Shown here piece after piece: positions 11,495 through 22,124 of a DNA stretch of 48,096 bases. This DNA comes from Hyphochytrium catenoides (taxonomy: Eukaryota > Sar > Hyphochytriomycetes > Hyphochytriales > Hyphochytriaceae), in assembly GCA_900088475.1 (NCBI GenBank), contig FLMG01003693.1, forward strand, positions 1 through 48,096, in the 5' to 3' direction. Within the stretch, counting starts at the first letter, position 1, and each line of letters begins with the position of its first letter. A model generated the notes under the pieces. That model saw only the letters and a list, made by a program, of their open reading frames with translations, was not told where the DNA came from and did not search any database. Position numbers and translations under genes: made by a program.

Positions 11495-11916
11495 ATGTCA
11501 AGATTTGACAAAGCTCTGCCACTGCAGTACTTCATTCATCGAAGCAAGGTTCTTCAGCAATATCGCAAATTTTTGAGAATTGCACGACAGCTTGATGAAA
11601 GGGATGAGGTGGTGGCCAGAATTAGAGAGTCATACAAGCGTAATGTGCACGTGACCGACCATACTCGGCAAAAGGACTTGCTGGCTACCGGCCAAATGGA
11701 GGTGAGACCTATATTTACAAAGGGGCAAGTGCGTAAAAGTCTGACCATGTTCGACAGCTGGAGGGCCTAGAGTTTCTGGCGTCCGCCGCATCAGCACGCC
11801 CAGTGGCTGCTCCAAGTCCTGAAGCGGCCTCTGGAATTAGTCATGATGGGCGTGACGATGTGGATGTTGTTGGACGCCTTGGAAAGGGTTGGCCCTGGAG
11901 CAGGACGACCTCCTAG
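11495..11916 (+). CDS. LYRM2: LYRM2-like LYR-motif protein (2 exons)
   Basis: Exons 11495-11701 and 11758-11916 join in phase 0 to 121 residues. The first 75 match the LYRM2 pattern: a short lead, HRSKVLQQYRKFLRIARQL with the Y-R of the LYR tripeptide, a basic helix (IRESYKRN), then LLATGQME-LEGLE. LYR proteins dock to mitochondrial acyl carrier protein and help assemble respiratory complexes; LYRM2 is linked to complex I. The C-terminal 45 residues are an Ala/Ser/Pro-rich extension not found in the 88-residue human protein. The frame is open upstream of the ATG, but no earlier ATG lies in it. Confidence 0.82.
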
Positions 11917-12021
11917 AGTGGACCACCATCGACTTCGCTTCACTAGTAGAGAGTGGACATAGTCGACTTCTCTTCGGCTCAGTTTAAAACTCCAAAGAGC
12001 GCTAAGGGCGACATGCTCACG

Positions 12022-12985
12022 TCAAGTATCCAGCATGTCGTCAAGCCAGGCCTCAAGGTCCTCGTCCTCCTGTTTATCTTTCTTCTTCACCGACGCCGTC
12101 ACCAGTCGTGGTGCCGAAGTCGAGGCTCCGGTGGACGAAGGTATTGATAGCGCTGAGGATCGCTCCACGTTAGTGCTATACCTACCGTTCTGTCCTTCGG
12201 CAGGTGAAGTCGTGATAGTGGTTAGAGATAGCAGGTGTTCCAGCTCCTTCTCCTCTTCCTGAGGTTGTAGTTGAGCACTCTGATCGCTGGTGGGATGAGC
12301 CGAGGAGGAGCTGAGTTGAGGCTCAGACAGTCCTCCCTCAGACAGCAGAGAGCTTATCTGGATCTGTTTCGGCGGTACACTCTTAAGTAAGGCTGGATCA
12401 ACGCCATCCTAGGTAAAGATTGTAAGCGCTAAGCATGATGCTAATGGACACTAGGGAGGTGAGACATACACAATACTTCAGATCAATCCCCAAGCGTATG
12501 TGCAAAGGAATGGTGCTGAGTGCACTCTCCAGCAAACCCATATCCTGTACCATTGATGAAGGAAGTGGGTCAGTTGTTTCAATAGACCTTAGGCGTACGA
12601 TGCTGTCCGAGTACCAGGACTAAAAGATCATCAGGATCTGTGGTCTGTTGACTCTCTTCACCTTCCCAGTCCTTTTCCTCAGAAGTCTGGAAGTAGTGAT
12701 GGCCAGAGTCGGTCTGACTGTATTCTCCAGAGTCCATGGCTTGCCCTTCAGCTTCCTCATGTTGATCAATCTCGGACCTCTCAAATCGATAGGCATTGGA
12801 AGGCAGAGCTGAAGTAACTGTTAGATGGGCGCATATATATCCAGCATTTCTTAGTGGATGTGATGGGATAACCTACATTCTATTTCAGCTGAATTGATTT
12901 GGCCTACGAGCTCATCCTGGCCATGTCTCTTTGCACCCCTGTTCACGGGGCGCCGACGGCCGCCTCTGGTTTCCTTGCGAACCAT
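12022..12985 (-). CDS. AVEN: Aven-like cell-death regulator (4 exons)
   Basis: Exons 12985-12877, 12808-12588, 12544-12470 and 12408-12022 join in phase to 263 residues. The N-terminus is Arg/Gly-rich (RKETRGGRRRPVNRGAKRHG), like the RGG region of animal Aven. It is followed by YQ/F-x-x-SEEKDWEGE, matching Aven's FRFAEEKEWDSE block. Exon 3 gives LLESALSTIPLHIRLGIDL, matching the family's LVRALQELPLCLRLN block. An EEEKELEHLLSL segment and the terminal EDLEAWLDDMLDT match Aven's ELDLLLNLD and EELEDWLDSMIS. Aven inhibits apoptosis and acts in DNA-damage checkpoint signalling in animals; its role in a protist is unknown. Intron 2 is only 43 nt. The family call rests on four motifs in the right order. 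Confidence 0.78.
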
Positions 12986-13634
12986 ACTCTACCACCCACG
13001 AACGCAGACCGCTTGTAAGCCAGGTAGCGATGTCTGCTGTATCATCGTTGACAATGTCACTCCATGGATTATTGGGCCTAGTGGGTAGCAGATTTCTTAG
13101 CTAACAGGCAGCAACAAAGCTTGATTTCTCTGCGAGGCTTCTGGCTGTTGAAACGCGCCTGCACTTACTGGGAGCAGAGTGATCTGTGTCTAGGAGACCT
13201 GTCAACAGTTATGATAGACCACCTGGCACGTCAACAGAGGGCGGCGGCGGTGTGCACGGTATGAGTACTCATCACTTTGTGACGAGGATCGTCTGCTCTG
13301 CTTGTGCAAGTTGTACGATAGAGGAAGAATGATGAGAGAGCTGATGAGAGTGTGATTCGATACAGCGCTATCAAGAATGGCTCGGTCCGGATTCCCGAAG
13401 AAGGGAAATAATTATTAGGCTTTATTGTAAATCAGCTACATCTGCTGTCGCTATGCTGTTGTTCTGATGATGAGCTCACTCATCGACTCCATCATGCTCA
13501 TCAGATTGATCATCTCAGCATTCTCTCATTAGCGCAGTCGGACAGTGGAACGCTTAGCGCCATCCCTCTTGCATGCGGAGACGACAGGACGGACCAGATG
13601 CTGCTAGGAGTAGCTTATTGCTAATGCACAGAGT
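12986..13634. other. Intergenic region
   Basis: This stretch lies upstream of the Aven-like gene and downstream of the next minus-strand gene. Frames are short and the sequence is full of TGATGA/CATCAT-type repeats around 13460-13520. No gene seen. Confidence 0.4.
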
Positions 13635-13915
13635 TCACCACCATGGCGATCGGCGAGCGGCTGCTTCCGCGACAGGAAGGGAAGCAGCATGGGAGGAAGG
13701 AAGTAGGTAGACTACAATGAATATTGAGTAGGGGCAAAAGGGAACTACTTACCTTTCGGTGGACCCGGACCCGAATCCCATCCTGGCTGACGGTTATCAG
13801 AGAATAGCTGCCTGCTGGCGGATGCTGGAATGAGGTGCTCAGCGTTAGCCGAAACATCCTTCTTGCGTCTCAGAGAAGTCTGCCTAGAAGAATCTGTGGG
13901 CATTGTCGATTGCAT
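13635..13915 (-). CDS. Small unknown protein (2 exons)
   Basis: Exons 13915-13753 and 13711-13635 join in phase to 79 residues, with a GTAAGT donor and a 41-nt intron ending ATTGTAG. The product is basic near its start (SRQTSLRRKKDVSANAEHL), has a PGWDSGPGPPK stretch, and ends ARRSPWW. No family recognised. A second frame through exon 1 (starting at 13855) is also open, so the frame choice is a judgement based on composition. Confidence 0.4.
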
Positions 13916-14824
13916 TCCCTTCTCTATTTCAATGCTTCACTTCGTTCACAATCTGCGTTTCTGCAAAAGGACCTACCCTATCTATCGGGGCTTTCTAGTT
14001 ACCAGCTTCTTACTCACCTATCCAAATGCTGATAGGATCTTTAATTGCCTCGATCGATGGTGGAGTCAAGATTACCTGTCCTGGCTACTAACTTTTTAGA
14101 TGATTTGAGTTCCTTGAAGCGCAGAGTATGGTTCAGATGATGGCTCGATCTGGGGTCGCTACCCCGGCTGGCTTCTATTTACATTACACCTATCATCTCT
14201 TCCCTCCCGGAGAAGGCTGACCATGCCCATGTCTTGAGCGATTGTCTACCATGCATAACTGCATTGCTATGACTATATCGAATCCCGCCGCAAAGTACAG
14301 CTAAGCGCGGTTAGGGCTGTCAACTCACTCTCCTCTACAAGTTCAATTCACCCTCAGCTGACCATAAGAAGGGTTTTAGAGCCATTGTAGGTGTCACCTT
14401 CCTACTGGAGAAGGATTGGGCCACTTAGCTGATCAAAGATCTATGAGATTCCAAGCGTCGTAGCAAGGCGCAGACTAGAAGAGGTTCTGATCATCCTTCA
14501 CAGCAAGGGGTAACAATATGAAGGGTGAGCAACAGGTAGTAGGCTCACTCGACCAGTTTATTACCATCAAAGCCTCCACTCCGCCTCCTCCATGTCACTC
14601 AGGCTGGCCGAGTGGCATCATTGTGAGGAGAAGAAGCATTGTCTGACATGGTCAGTAGGGCAAGAATTTGAATTAAAATAGCGCTCTGCTCATTGTAGAG
14701 ATAATGCTCCCAAACTGCATAGGTAATAGCATACTAATACCCTTAGGTTTCTGCATCTCGATACCTGCCTGTGGTACCATGAACAGCAACGACGGCGCTC
14801 ACGGCAAGAAGGGCTACCAACTTA
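13916..14824. other. Intergenic region
   Basis: No exon can be supported. On the minus strand 14750-14823 there is an ATG-less hydrophobic frame (KLVALLAVSAVVAVHGTTG) that resembles a signal peptide or tail anchor, but no phase-compatible splice connects it to the TolB-like gene just upstream. Confidence 0.4.
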
Positions 14825-16096
14825 CTAGTTTATGCGAGAGAAGAACTTTCCAAGATAAGTTAGCAGATACAGAGAGATGAGGAGTTGATAGCAAGTGAGT
14901 AAATGGGATGTGGTCATGGGAGCTGAGCAACTTTTCTCTCCGAAGTCCCCATCATCATGGGGTCCTGAAGGTACCGATGGCGGCAGAGGCGACGGATCCT
15001 GACCGGTAGCGTACCAAATCGTTGGGACCGCCCATAGAGAAGTCCCAGGAGAGTTATCTGGGTCATCTCTATCAATTGACTCAAAGACCACTCGACACCC
15101 TCCTTTAGGTTCCCATCCAGGAGCGCCATCATACCACTTAGGTTGGTTCGTGACTGCGACCGCTTGAGGAGGAACGTCGTTGACACTTTTATCTCCATCG
15201 TTTCTTTTCCATTTGGTAGCAAGCAAAGTGCCTTCACGACCACTGTAGAGGATGTATTTTCCATCGGGAGAAAAGCTTACATCCGTCCCGTTGGCAACTA
15301 CCTGCGGGGACTGCAGAGAGGCATCGGCTATTCTCGACCTACCACCGGATTGCCCAGGGGAGAGAACCGCTATGTACACGCTCCATTCATCAGGCGATTT
15401 TAGTGTTCTCCCCTGGTATGCTAACACTCCGGCATCCGTAGGTGAAAAGCAGGGTTGTCTAGCGTCAATGACTTCAGGATCCGTGAGCTTCTTAACCTCC
15501 TTTTTCTGGCCGCTAGACCCCGGACCGGCATCGACGATACCTATAACACTAGGGCTATCCTCATCGCTCCCGCTAGAATGTACCTCAAAGGACAGAGTAG
15601 AGTTATCGCACGAGAACGTAGGCTCAAAGTAGACATCGCTGTTACTTCCCGGTGTTAGCCGTTCTTCTTCTGGAACTGATGCCCCCGATTTCTCATCACT
15701 ACTCATTGAGGAAGTTGATGATATACCATAAACCTGCTCGCCAGCAGCGTCAGAAGTGCCTTCCCTTGTTCCAGCGTAGGTAATTAAGCTCTGCTTCAGA
15801 TTCCAGGGGCAGTTGCCTGGCAGATTGATGTTGATATCACCTCTCTTGGTTACTTTCTCAAGCTTCTTTGTGGCTAACTCCATCCTCCATATCTCTGAAG
15901 TTCCCTTGTTATAACCGCTCCGGAATCGCGTGAAGTAGAGAAAAGCTCCATCTGGAGAAATAGATGGATTCTGTAAAGAGCCATCCAAGTTGATGTCAAA
16001 CTTACAAGCGCCATCCCCGCGCGTGGTCTGACCGCAGCCTTTCGTTAGTTCTGAGACTGGACAGCGCTGATCGGCCCCCGTCAAACCTGCTGCCAT
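14825..16096 (-). CDS. TolB-like WD40/PD40 beta-propeller protein
   Basis: A single uninterrupted frame of 423 residues starts at ATG 16096. It contains repeated PD40-type blades: LQNPSISPDGAFLYFTRF, EPTFSCDNSTLSFEVHS, ARQPCFSPTDAGVLAYQG, DVSFSPDGKYILYSGREG and a last GAPGWEPKGGCRVVFES. Such propellers occur in bacterial TolB and in many secreted bacterial proteins, where they bind proteins or glycans. Residues 1-35 contain four Cys and no signal peptide. The last 30 residues are hydrophobic (HLLTCYQLLISLYLLTYLGK) and could be a tail anchor or intron read-through. Lack of introns contrasts with most neighbours and hints at acquisition from bacteria, which is inference. Confidence 0.75.
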   Translation of the reverse strand: MAAGLTGADQRCPVSELTKGCGQTTRGDGACKFDINLDGSLQNPSISPDGAFLYFTRFRSGYNKGTSEIWRMELATKKLEKVTKRGDININLPGNCPWNLKQSLITYAGTREGTSDAAGEQVYGISSTSSMSSDEKSGASVPEEERLTPGSNSDVYFEPTFSCDNSTLSFEVHSSGSDEDSPSVIGIVDAGPGSSGQKKEVKKLTDPEVIDARQPCFSPTDAGVLAYQGRTLKSPDEWSVYIAVLSPGQSGGRSRIADASLQSPQVVANGTDVSFSPDGKYILYSGREGTLLATKWKRNDGDKSVNDVPPQAVAVTNQPKWYDGAPGWEPKGGCRVVFESIDRDDPDNSPGTSLWAVPTIWYATGQDPSPLPPSVPSGPHDDGDFGEKSCSAPMTTSHLLTCYQLLISLYLLTYLGKFFSRIN

Positions 16097-18072
16097 TTTT
16101 CTTGCACTCCTTTCCTTTCTCTTTGGGACGCTTTAGAAAGAACCAAAACAGCTAAGTGTTGTTGACCCGGTGGCAGCATCGACCAGTGCCAAGGAATTGG
16201 CCCATCAAAAAGTGGCGATTCCAGGCAGTGGAGATCTCGACTACGGAACGGAGATGTCAGTTCCAAGAAAAGGCTTTATCTTCTTTCACTCCTCATTGAA
16301 GCTGCTCTTCTGCCCTGTCGCACAACATGAACGGTGCTTGAAACGTTGGTGTCAACCCGTTGCACTTGTGCATGCTGCCCAGGTAACAAGATCCTGCTAT
16401 TTTTGAAAAAAACGTCTACTCCAACGATTCTTCATCCCGTCCGAGAAAATCACGAGGTACCAAAGAAAACAGCAGAGAATTCTGTCTCACAAGAGAGTTC
16501 ACACTTTCAACAAGAGTAAAAGAATATCAATAGCTACTAGTAAGGGAACTTTGCCACTGGCATCCGTGACGGCAGTCTCGCATTGTGCATGAAGATCCAG
16601 TGGACTGGGCCCAAGAACTATAAAAACTATAAGAAGCTCTCACTAGTGCAGAATAATGGAGAACGGCAAAGAGATTCATCGTCCGGGCTCGACAAAGAGG
16701 TGAGGTAGTAAGAAACAGGGGCGAGCAGGAAACCAGGGGCAGCAGGGGCAGACAGAATGTGGGATTAATTTTTGGCCTCGACAACACTTTCCTGCTATCT
16801 TCGTGGCGCCAGATTATTGTTTGTAGGAGTAGAGACCTATGCTAATAACGGACAAGGTTCTAGAACAGAGCCTTCCCTTCTAACTTTCTTGTGCTCTATC
16901 CTCTTTTCTGCAGGAAGATAGAATATTTGGACCGAAGCTCTTCACTGTCTTCATATAAATATAAGATAGAGTAAAAACAGTGTGACAAAGAGTAGTGCAA
17001 GACACTGGTCCTAAATAGAGCTCCCTGATCCTATTTTTATATATTGTTATTATTATTACAGGTAGCTCTGAACAGTTTGGGGGTTGTTCTACTTCTTTCT
17101 ATTTCCTATTTCTATCTGTCTTCGTAGCTGTGTGAGTGACGGACTGACCGACTGACACACTGCTGCAGCTGCCCCCAGTTCCCGCCTACATAAAAACGGT
17201 TTGTCATCCCAGGGAGTAGGACATTCGGCTTTTTATTTCTGTGCACAATACAATCTTATAGCCAAGGTTTGTGCCAAGTGGTTGGGGCGACGATGTGTCA
17301 GGCGCCCTGCTTGGCCGTAGTTCTTATTCTGGACCGGACCTGCGAGAACGAGTAATAAGCTCCAAGCTTGCATGGTGTACGAAGCCTTTCTGTCAGGTGT
17401 CAGGGTGCTCAATGCTTTCAGTGACAAGAAGGTCAGGTCAGGACAAAGCCAATGCACAGTCTAACTTCGCCGCCATCATTGCCCACCAGCGGCCCCATCA
17501 CCTCGTTGGCGCCCGCATCTTCTTTCCTACTTTGTTCTATGTACTGTACCCTTGAAGAGTAGAGGGAGTGATGCGAGTCTTGACACTTGTGAAGGCGGAT
17601 ACTGCTCTGATTTTAGTAAATATCTATGCGCCTCGTTGTCCGACCGCCCACAACCGTTCTTGCCTGGCTATTGATGCTGATCAATGATCAGCAACAGCAA
17701 AACTCTGTCTGTTTATATAGAAGGTTAATAGATGATACGATCGTTTGGGCCCAGCTGCTGCAGATAGCAGATAAAGAGACCAAACTTTGGAGACAAAGTC
17801 CAACTCTCAGTCGCCATAGACAATGCACCAAGACTTTGGGTGGGTAAGATACTCAAGTAGTATGCAGCTTGATTGCTGGTCTCTACCGGCCTTGACATAG
17901 TACGAGTGGATTTTGTCTTTAAGAAGTAATGCATGGCGGCCCCCACATGTTCTCATCTGGAAGTGCCCTGTCCTAGTCAGGGACCTGCCTCACTATCAAT
18001 TCTTCATTATCAGATTGGCCACCTAGCCCTCACACTCAAGCATCGGAAGAAAATACCCTGGTTCGCTGAGTC
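16097..18072. other. Large intergenic region between two intronless genes
   Basis: About 2 kb with no recognised gene. A plus frame at 16137-16408 is open and fairly protein-like (VAIPGSGDLDYGTEMSVPRK) and ends before a GTAACAAG donor, but its only ATG is internal and no second exon joins it. AT-rich sequence with TTATTATTATTACAG near 17045 resembles an intron end. The region likely includes the promoters of the divergent propeller and hydrolase genes. Confidence 0.4.
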
Positions 18073-20586
18073 ATGAAGCCTGTCTCCTTGAAGAATGTTG
18101 CTTGTGCAGTCAGCATGCTTGTGCTACTGTGCGAGCCATTGGCGCTGGTGAGGGGTCAGACCGCCCCTAAATGTAAGGCCAACGAAGAGCTTCACAAAGT
18201 CAAGATCTATAGAGCTAGCGACAGAAAGCCTTCGGGCAAAAAGGCGAGCGTCTGCGTGAAGGAGAATGGCGACCTATGCGAGTACGAGTTGGTTGGCCCT
18301 TGTCCTCCTGCACAGAATGGGCTGCCGTACGGTTCTACTTGCGGAGAGATCGATTTCGACTCTCACGACCACGGATGTATCGAAGTCGCAGCTCCAACAC
18401 CTGCTCCGACACCGCCGTCCTTTCCTCCAGCTCCATCTCTACCTCCTGCCACTTCGAATCCTATTGACATTCCAACATGCAATGGTGGTCCTTGCTGCGT
18501 CGCTTTACCTCGCGGCGCCTCTATCGTCACACCATCCGGACTCTTCCAAGACTGGGCCATCAAGGCCCGTGTGGGTCCAGCTTACTTGACCACATATGAG
18601 GGTGCGATAGATGCAGGCTCCATCGCAACTGTGAAAAAGCTTCAGGACCAGGGTGTGACGGTGATTGAGCTTGACACTGAGTTCTCCTATTATATGAACG
18701 ACACCGAATACGCAGACCTTGTCCAATCTACTAAGGAAGTTGCAAGCTACATCCACACTCAAGGCCTGAAGATGGTCGTGTACTTTCCGGCAGGTGAAGT
18801 GATCACGAAGCAAGCTATCGGAGTCAACAAGGGAAAGACGATTTATGATCATCACCCGGATTGGGTCCAGCTTGATCTTGATGGCAAGACTCCAAACGTC
18901 TTCTATGGTGATAAAGTCTTCTGGATTGAAAAGGATGAGCAGAGTGCTTGGATGAATTTCAACTCTGGCTTTAGAGACTACTTCACCAAGCGGGTCGTAG
19001 CCTTGGCAAACGCCGAAGTGGATGGACTTTGGATGGACGTGCCGCTCTACAACGAAATCATTTCTCTTTGGACAGATGCATCCCCCAGCGCAGCACAAGC
19101 TTTCACTGCGGACACCGGGCTGACGGTACCTAAAAAGCCTGATTGGCAAGATAAGAACTTTAGGGTGTGGCTCTCTTGGAGACATAAGAATATCAACAAA
19201 TTCATCACTGACGTCTGTGCCGCCGCTAGAGGTGTAAACCCTAACTTCCTCTGTATCATTGAGACTGTCACGATGGACTATTACTACGCCAGGCGAGCAG
19301 GGCTGGATGGCGCTTCGCTGCTTGCAGACGGTGTTACCCATGTTTGGGAGGTGGATGTGGTCAGCTTGGACAATAGCATGCGGACGGCATATGAAGACGA
19401 TTGGGTCTCTCTCATTGGGATGTACAAGTACTCTCGGGCTGCAAGCTATCCTTACCCTGCATGGGCCTTTTCCTACGGTGCTAAGGAGGATGACGCTCGC
19501 CATGTGATGTCCGTAGTACTGGCCACGGGTTGCAATGTTTATGAGGTCAAGTCCCCAAAGAAAGAGGGCTCTGTTAGCGAGGCGATGAGGGGCAAGATGT
19601 ATGCTTGGATTAAGACGCATGAAGACCGCATGTACAGATCAAAAAGCATCGCGAAAGTTGGTCTCTTCCACTCAAGCGAGACTAGAGATTATGTCTTTGG
19701 ACCTTCTGAAGGCAATGGCCTTCTTTGCACCGTTAAGCCGCCTTCTGCTGATAAGGGCTGGTGGGCCTATGGACCCGAAGACTCTTGCTACACTAAAGAA
19801 TGGCTTGGCGAATACCGCGGCGTGATGAAGGCCCTACTTCACGCTCATATTCCTTTCGACGTCATTACGAGTCCAAGAATGAGCACCATTTCCCTAAGCC
19901 AGTACGGAACAATCTACTTGCCCAACACGCAGGCGCTAACAGACGAGCAGGCTGCAGCTATCAGAACCTACGTGAAGAGCGGCGGAAATCTTGTCGTCAC
20001 GGGTCCTAAGCCGGCAGCCCTCGACCTCTATGGCTCTCTTCGGGACGAGCTTGCTATTAGCGACATCCTTGGCTTTGGGATGGCTGCAATCCCTTCTTCA
20101 AAGGTCAATGCCATTGAAGGCGGTGGCAAAGTTTTTTACCACCAGGATTACCTTGGCTGGAGGTATCTTAACAAGACTTCCGATACTGCCGCTGCACAGA
20201 CGCTTACATCTCCATCTGGAGTCACTATGTCCTTCTTTAGCACCAACGCCGACCGTAGAGTCCACTTCGAAGCCAAAGCTTTGGAGGAGTGGAAAGAGGT
20301 TCACTTGCATATGATCAACTACATTGGCGTCAATGGGAAATACCAGAAAGTCAAGACTTCCTTCAAGGTTGATATCGATCTTCACCTTTTAGCTGCGGCT
20401 TTGCCAAGTCATCCACAAGGACTCACTCTCCAACAAGTTGCCGTTATCTCTCCTGACACATCGTTCTCATGCACAGTGGGAGATGGCGGATACACCCCAG
20501 CCTTTTCTTTCTCTCAGTCCTTACTTAGTGTACAGATTCAGGACTTGGACATGTACCAGGTTCTTGTCATCAAGTATGCCTCGTAA
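18073..20586 (+). CDS. Secreted glycoside-hydrolase-like protein (GHL6/GH42-type)
   Basis: An intronless frame of 837 residues. Residues 1-29 are a signal peptide (VACAVSMLVLLCEPLALVRG). Residues 30-105 form a Cys-containing N-terminal module, followed by a Pro/Ala/Thr linker (APTPAPTPPSFPPAPSLPP). From about residue 150 to 500 is a TIM-barrel-like region with GMKMVVYFPAGE-type strands (here GLKMVVYFPAGE), HPDWVQLDLDG, a short DGLWMDVP strand end, and FLCIIETVTMDYYY; the Asp and Glu in the last two are plausible catalytic residues. Residues 530-700 resemble the Rossmann-like beta-galactosidase trimerisation domain (YGTIYLPNTQALTDEQ, then YVKSGGNLVVTGP). The C-terminus is a small beta domain. 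These domains occur together in bacterial GH42-like and hypothetical GHL families acting on plant or algal glycans. Substrate is unknown. Bacterial-type architecture plus no introns suggests transfer. Confidence 0.8.
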   Translation: MKPVSLKNVACAVSMLVLLCEPLALVRGQTAPKCKANEELHKVKIYRASDRKPSGKKASVCVKENGDLCEYELVGPCPPAQNGLPYGSTCGEIDFDSHDHGCIEVAAPTPAPTPPSFPPAPSLPPATSNPIDIPTCNGGPCCVALPRGASIVTPSGLFQDWAIKARVGPAYLTTYEGAIDAGSIATVKKLQDQGVTVIELDTEFSYYMNDTEYADLVQSTKEVASYIHTQGLKMVVYFPAGEVITKQAIGVNKGKTIYDHHPDWVQLDLDGKTPNVFYGDKVFWIEKDEQSAWMNFNSGFRDYFTKRVVALANAEVDGLWMDVPLYNEIISLWTDASPSAAQAFTADTGLTVPKKPDWQDKNFRVWLSWRHKNINKFITDVCAAARGVNPNFLCIIETVTMDYYYARRAGLDGASLLADGVTHVWEVDVVSLDNSMRTAYEDDWVSLIGMYKYSRAASYPYPAWAFSYGAKEDDARHVMSVVLATGCNVYEVKSPKKEGSVSEAMRGKMYAWIKTHEDRMYRSKSIAKVGLFHSSETRDYVFGPSEGNGLLCTVKPPSADKGWWAYGPEDSCYTKEWLGEYRGVMKALLHAHIPFDVITSPRMSTISLSQYGTIYLPNTQALTDEQAAAIRTYVKSGGNLVVTGPKPAALDLYGSLRDELAISDILGFGMAAIPSSKVNAIEGGGKVFYHQDYLGWRYLNKTSDTAAAQTLTSPSGVTMSFFSTNADRRVHFEAKALEEWKEVHLHMINYIGVNGKYQKVKTSFKVDIDLHLLAAALPSHPQGLTLQQVAVISPDTSFSCTVGDGGYTPAFSFSQSLLSVQIQDLDMYQVLVIKYAS

Positions 20587-22124
20587 GGTAGTCATCAAGG
20601 GCCCTAGGTAGCCTCAGTGTAAGGTCGTCTGCTCAGGCAAACTAATAGAAGCGAATGATCCCTACAAAGTTTATACTGACGTTAGCCTCTCAAGAGGGAC
20701 ACAGAAGAACGATATGGACCATGGGCCAATGACTATCCAAGATAAAGACCTGTTTGCCGTCTGCATGCACCAACCCACTTCTGTTACATCCCGTGGATAA
20801 CTATAAGCAAGAAGCGGTTGGACTACCACTTAAGGTACTGTCAAATGCATTGAGGCAGCCATATCACTTGCCAATGGCTCCATGTCAGACATCGGTCGCT
20901 GCCAAAGACTAAGCCAACTTTGCACTAACATTTAGCAGTAAGGCCACCTTGGTTAACAAACCATCAGTGTTCAGTCCTGTGCCTACTTGTCTGAAGCAGT
21001 CCTTCCGAGCGAGAGAAGGATTGCGATAATTTAATACACCGCTGACCGGGCTTGGCCTCCACTACGATTAATTGCCTCTTCCCTTCTAAATGACACCTCT
21101 CGTCACGCCTAGCTGCCAGGGTTTGTTACACAGGAGAGAGGCATCCAGTCATCTGTTGAAGCTCACGTCACAAATGCCCAGCTTCACATCTAGAATGAGA
21201 TTTGGTTCTTTCTAGGCAATGATACTTCCCAGTATACTGTGTCATTGTAACGCTATATGCTGCGTGCGATGCCTGAACAAAGTGGCGATGTTTCTGGTAC
21301 AAGTGACTCTTCCTCCTTTGCTGCGTTCCTATGACAAGGGCATGGCGCCTTAGACGACCTTGATCAGTGTTCAGATGTTCAGAAGCAGAAACTATGACAA
21401 ATGCAGAGCTCTGAGAAGTGTGAGACGGCGCCGAACTCAGTCAGATCAACCTTTGCGAGAGCCTCTAAAGGCTGTTCCTGCGCCTCACACAGGCAAAAGA
21501 GATGTGCATGCATCATCATCAGCTGTCAGATAACAGTACTGTACAAGTACTGTACGGCTTCCAAATTTGACGCGGTCATTCATCTCCTCTCAGGAATAAC
21601 AACTGTATATTGGCATAATATTCCCAATGTTTCACATGTGGAGGAACCGAAACAATTCTCAGCTTTTCAGATCATGAGAATTCTAATTTTTCGCGCGCTT
21701 TTTTCCCTCTCTCCTCCCTCCACAACTTCCACGACCGAACCTCCTCTCCAAAGGCCACACCTCTCTCTTGGCAACAAACACTACTACGGCTTGTGCTTTG
21801 TAGAAGTAATTCTACTGATACCGCATGTCGTATTACATCTCAACAAACACCAAGGACCGTTGATGACTGGGGATCTTGACATCACAACCACCGCAAGATC
21901 TCTTCATTTGTGATTCATCCGGCTTCAGCGACACACCTAACTCAAGGGAAGCTGGCACGTCTATCTCTGGTCCTTCAACCAGACCATTTGCAAAGGTCTC
22001 TCGCAAGGCTGTCGCTGGTGCTTCAGCGGGACTTTCTGCAGCCGCACGAACGGTGACTTGCCCCGTGGGAAGGCAACATCAGCGCACAATATTTTGAACT
22101 CGGCTCTCTTAGAAACGAACAATA
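20587..22124. other. Intergenic region with one long unassigned frame
   Basis: About 1.5 kb. A plus frame at 21401-21913 encodes 170 residues from an ATG but is compositionally odd (Cys-, His- and Ile-rich, no domain) and I judge it non-coding or at best uncertain. At 21533-21542 is the palindrome ACAGTACTGT followed by a second GTACTGTAC copy. Confidence 0.4.

Noticed and set aside
14590-14640. CTGGCCGAGTGG resembling the A box of a Leu or Ser tRNA
   Set aside because: No matching T loop or acceptor stem follows within tRNA distance.
14750-14823. Signal-peptide-like KLVALLAVSAVVAVHG frame on the minus strand
   Set aside because: No ATG and no splice in phase with the upstream propeller gene.
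18505-19620. A 371-codon minus frame opposite the glycoside-hydrolase-like gene
   Set aside because: Antisense to a well-supported coding exon; composition is a His/Val/Leu-rich shadow with no domain.
21401-21913. A 170-codon plus frame from an ATG
   Set aside because: No domain, unusual Cys/His/Ile content, and it crosses palindromic repeat sequence. It is left as unassigned rather than called a gene.
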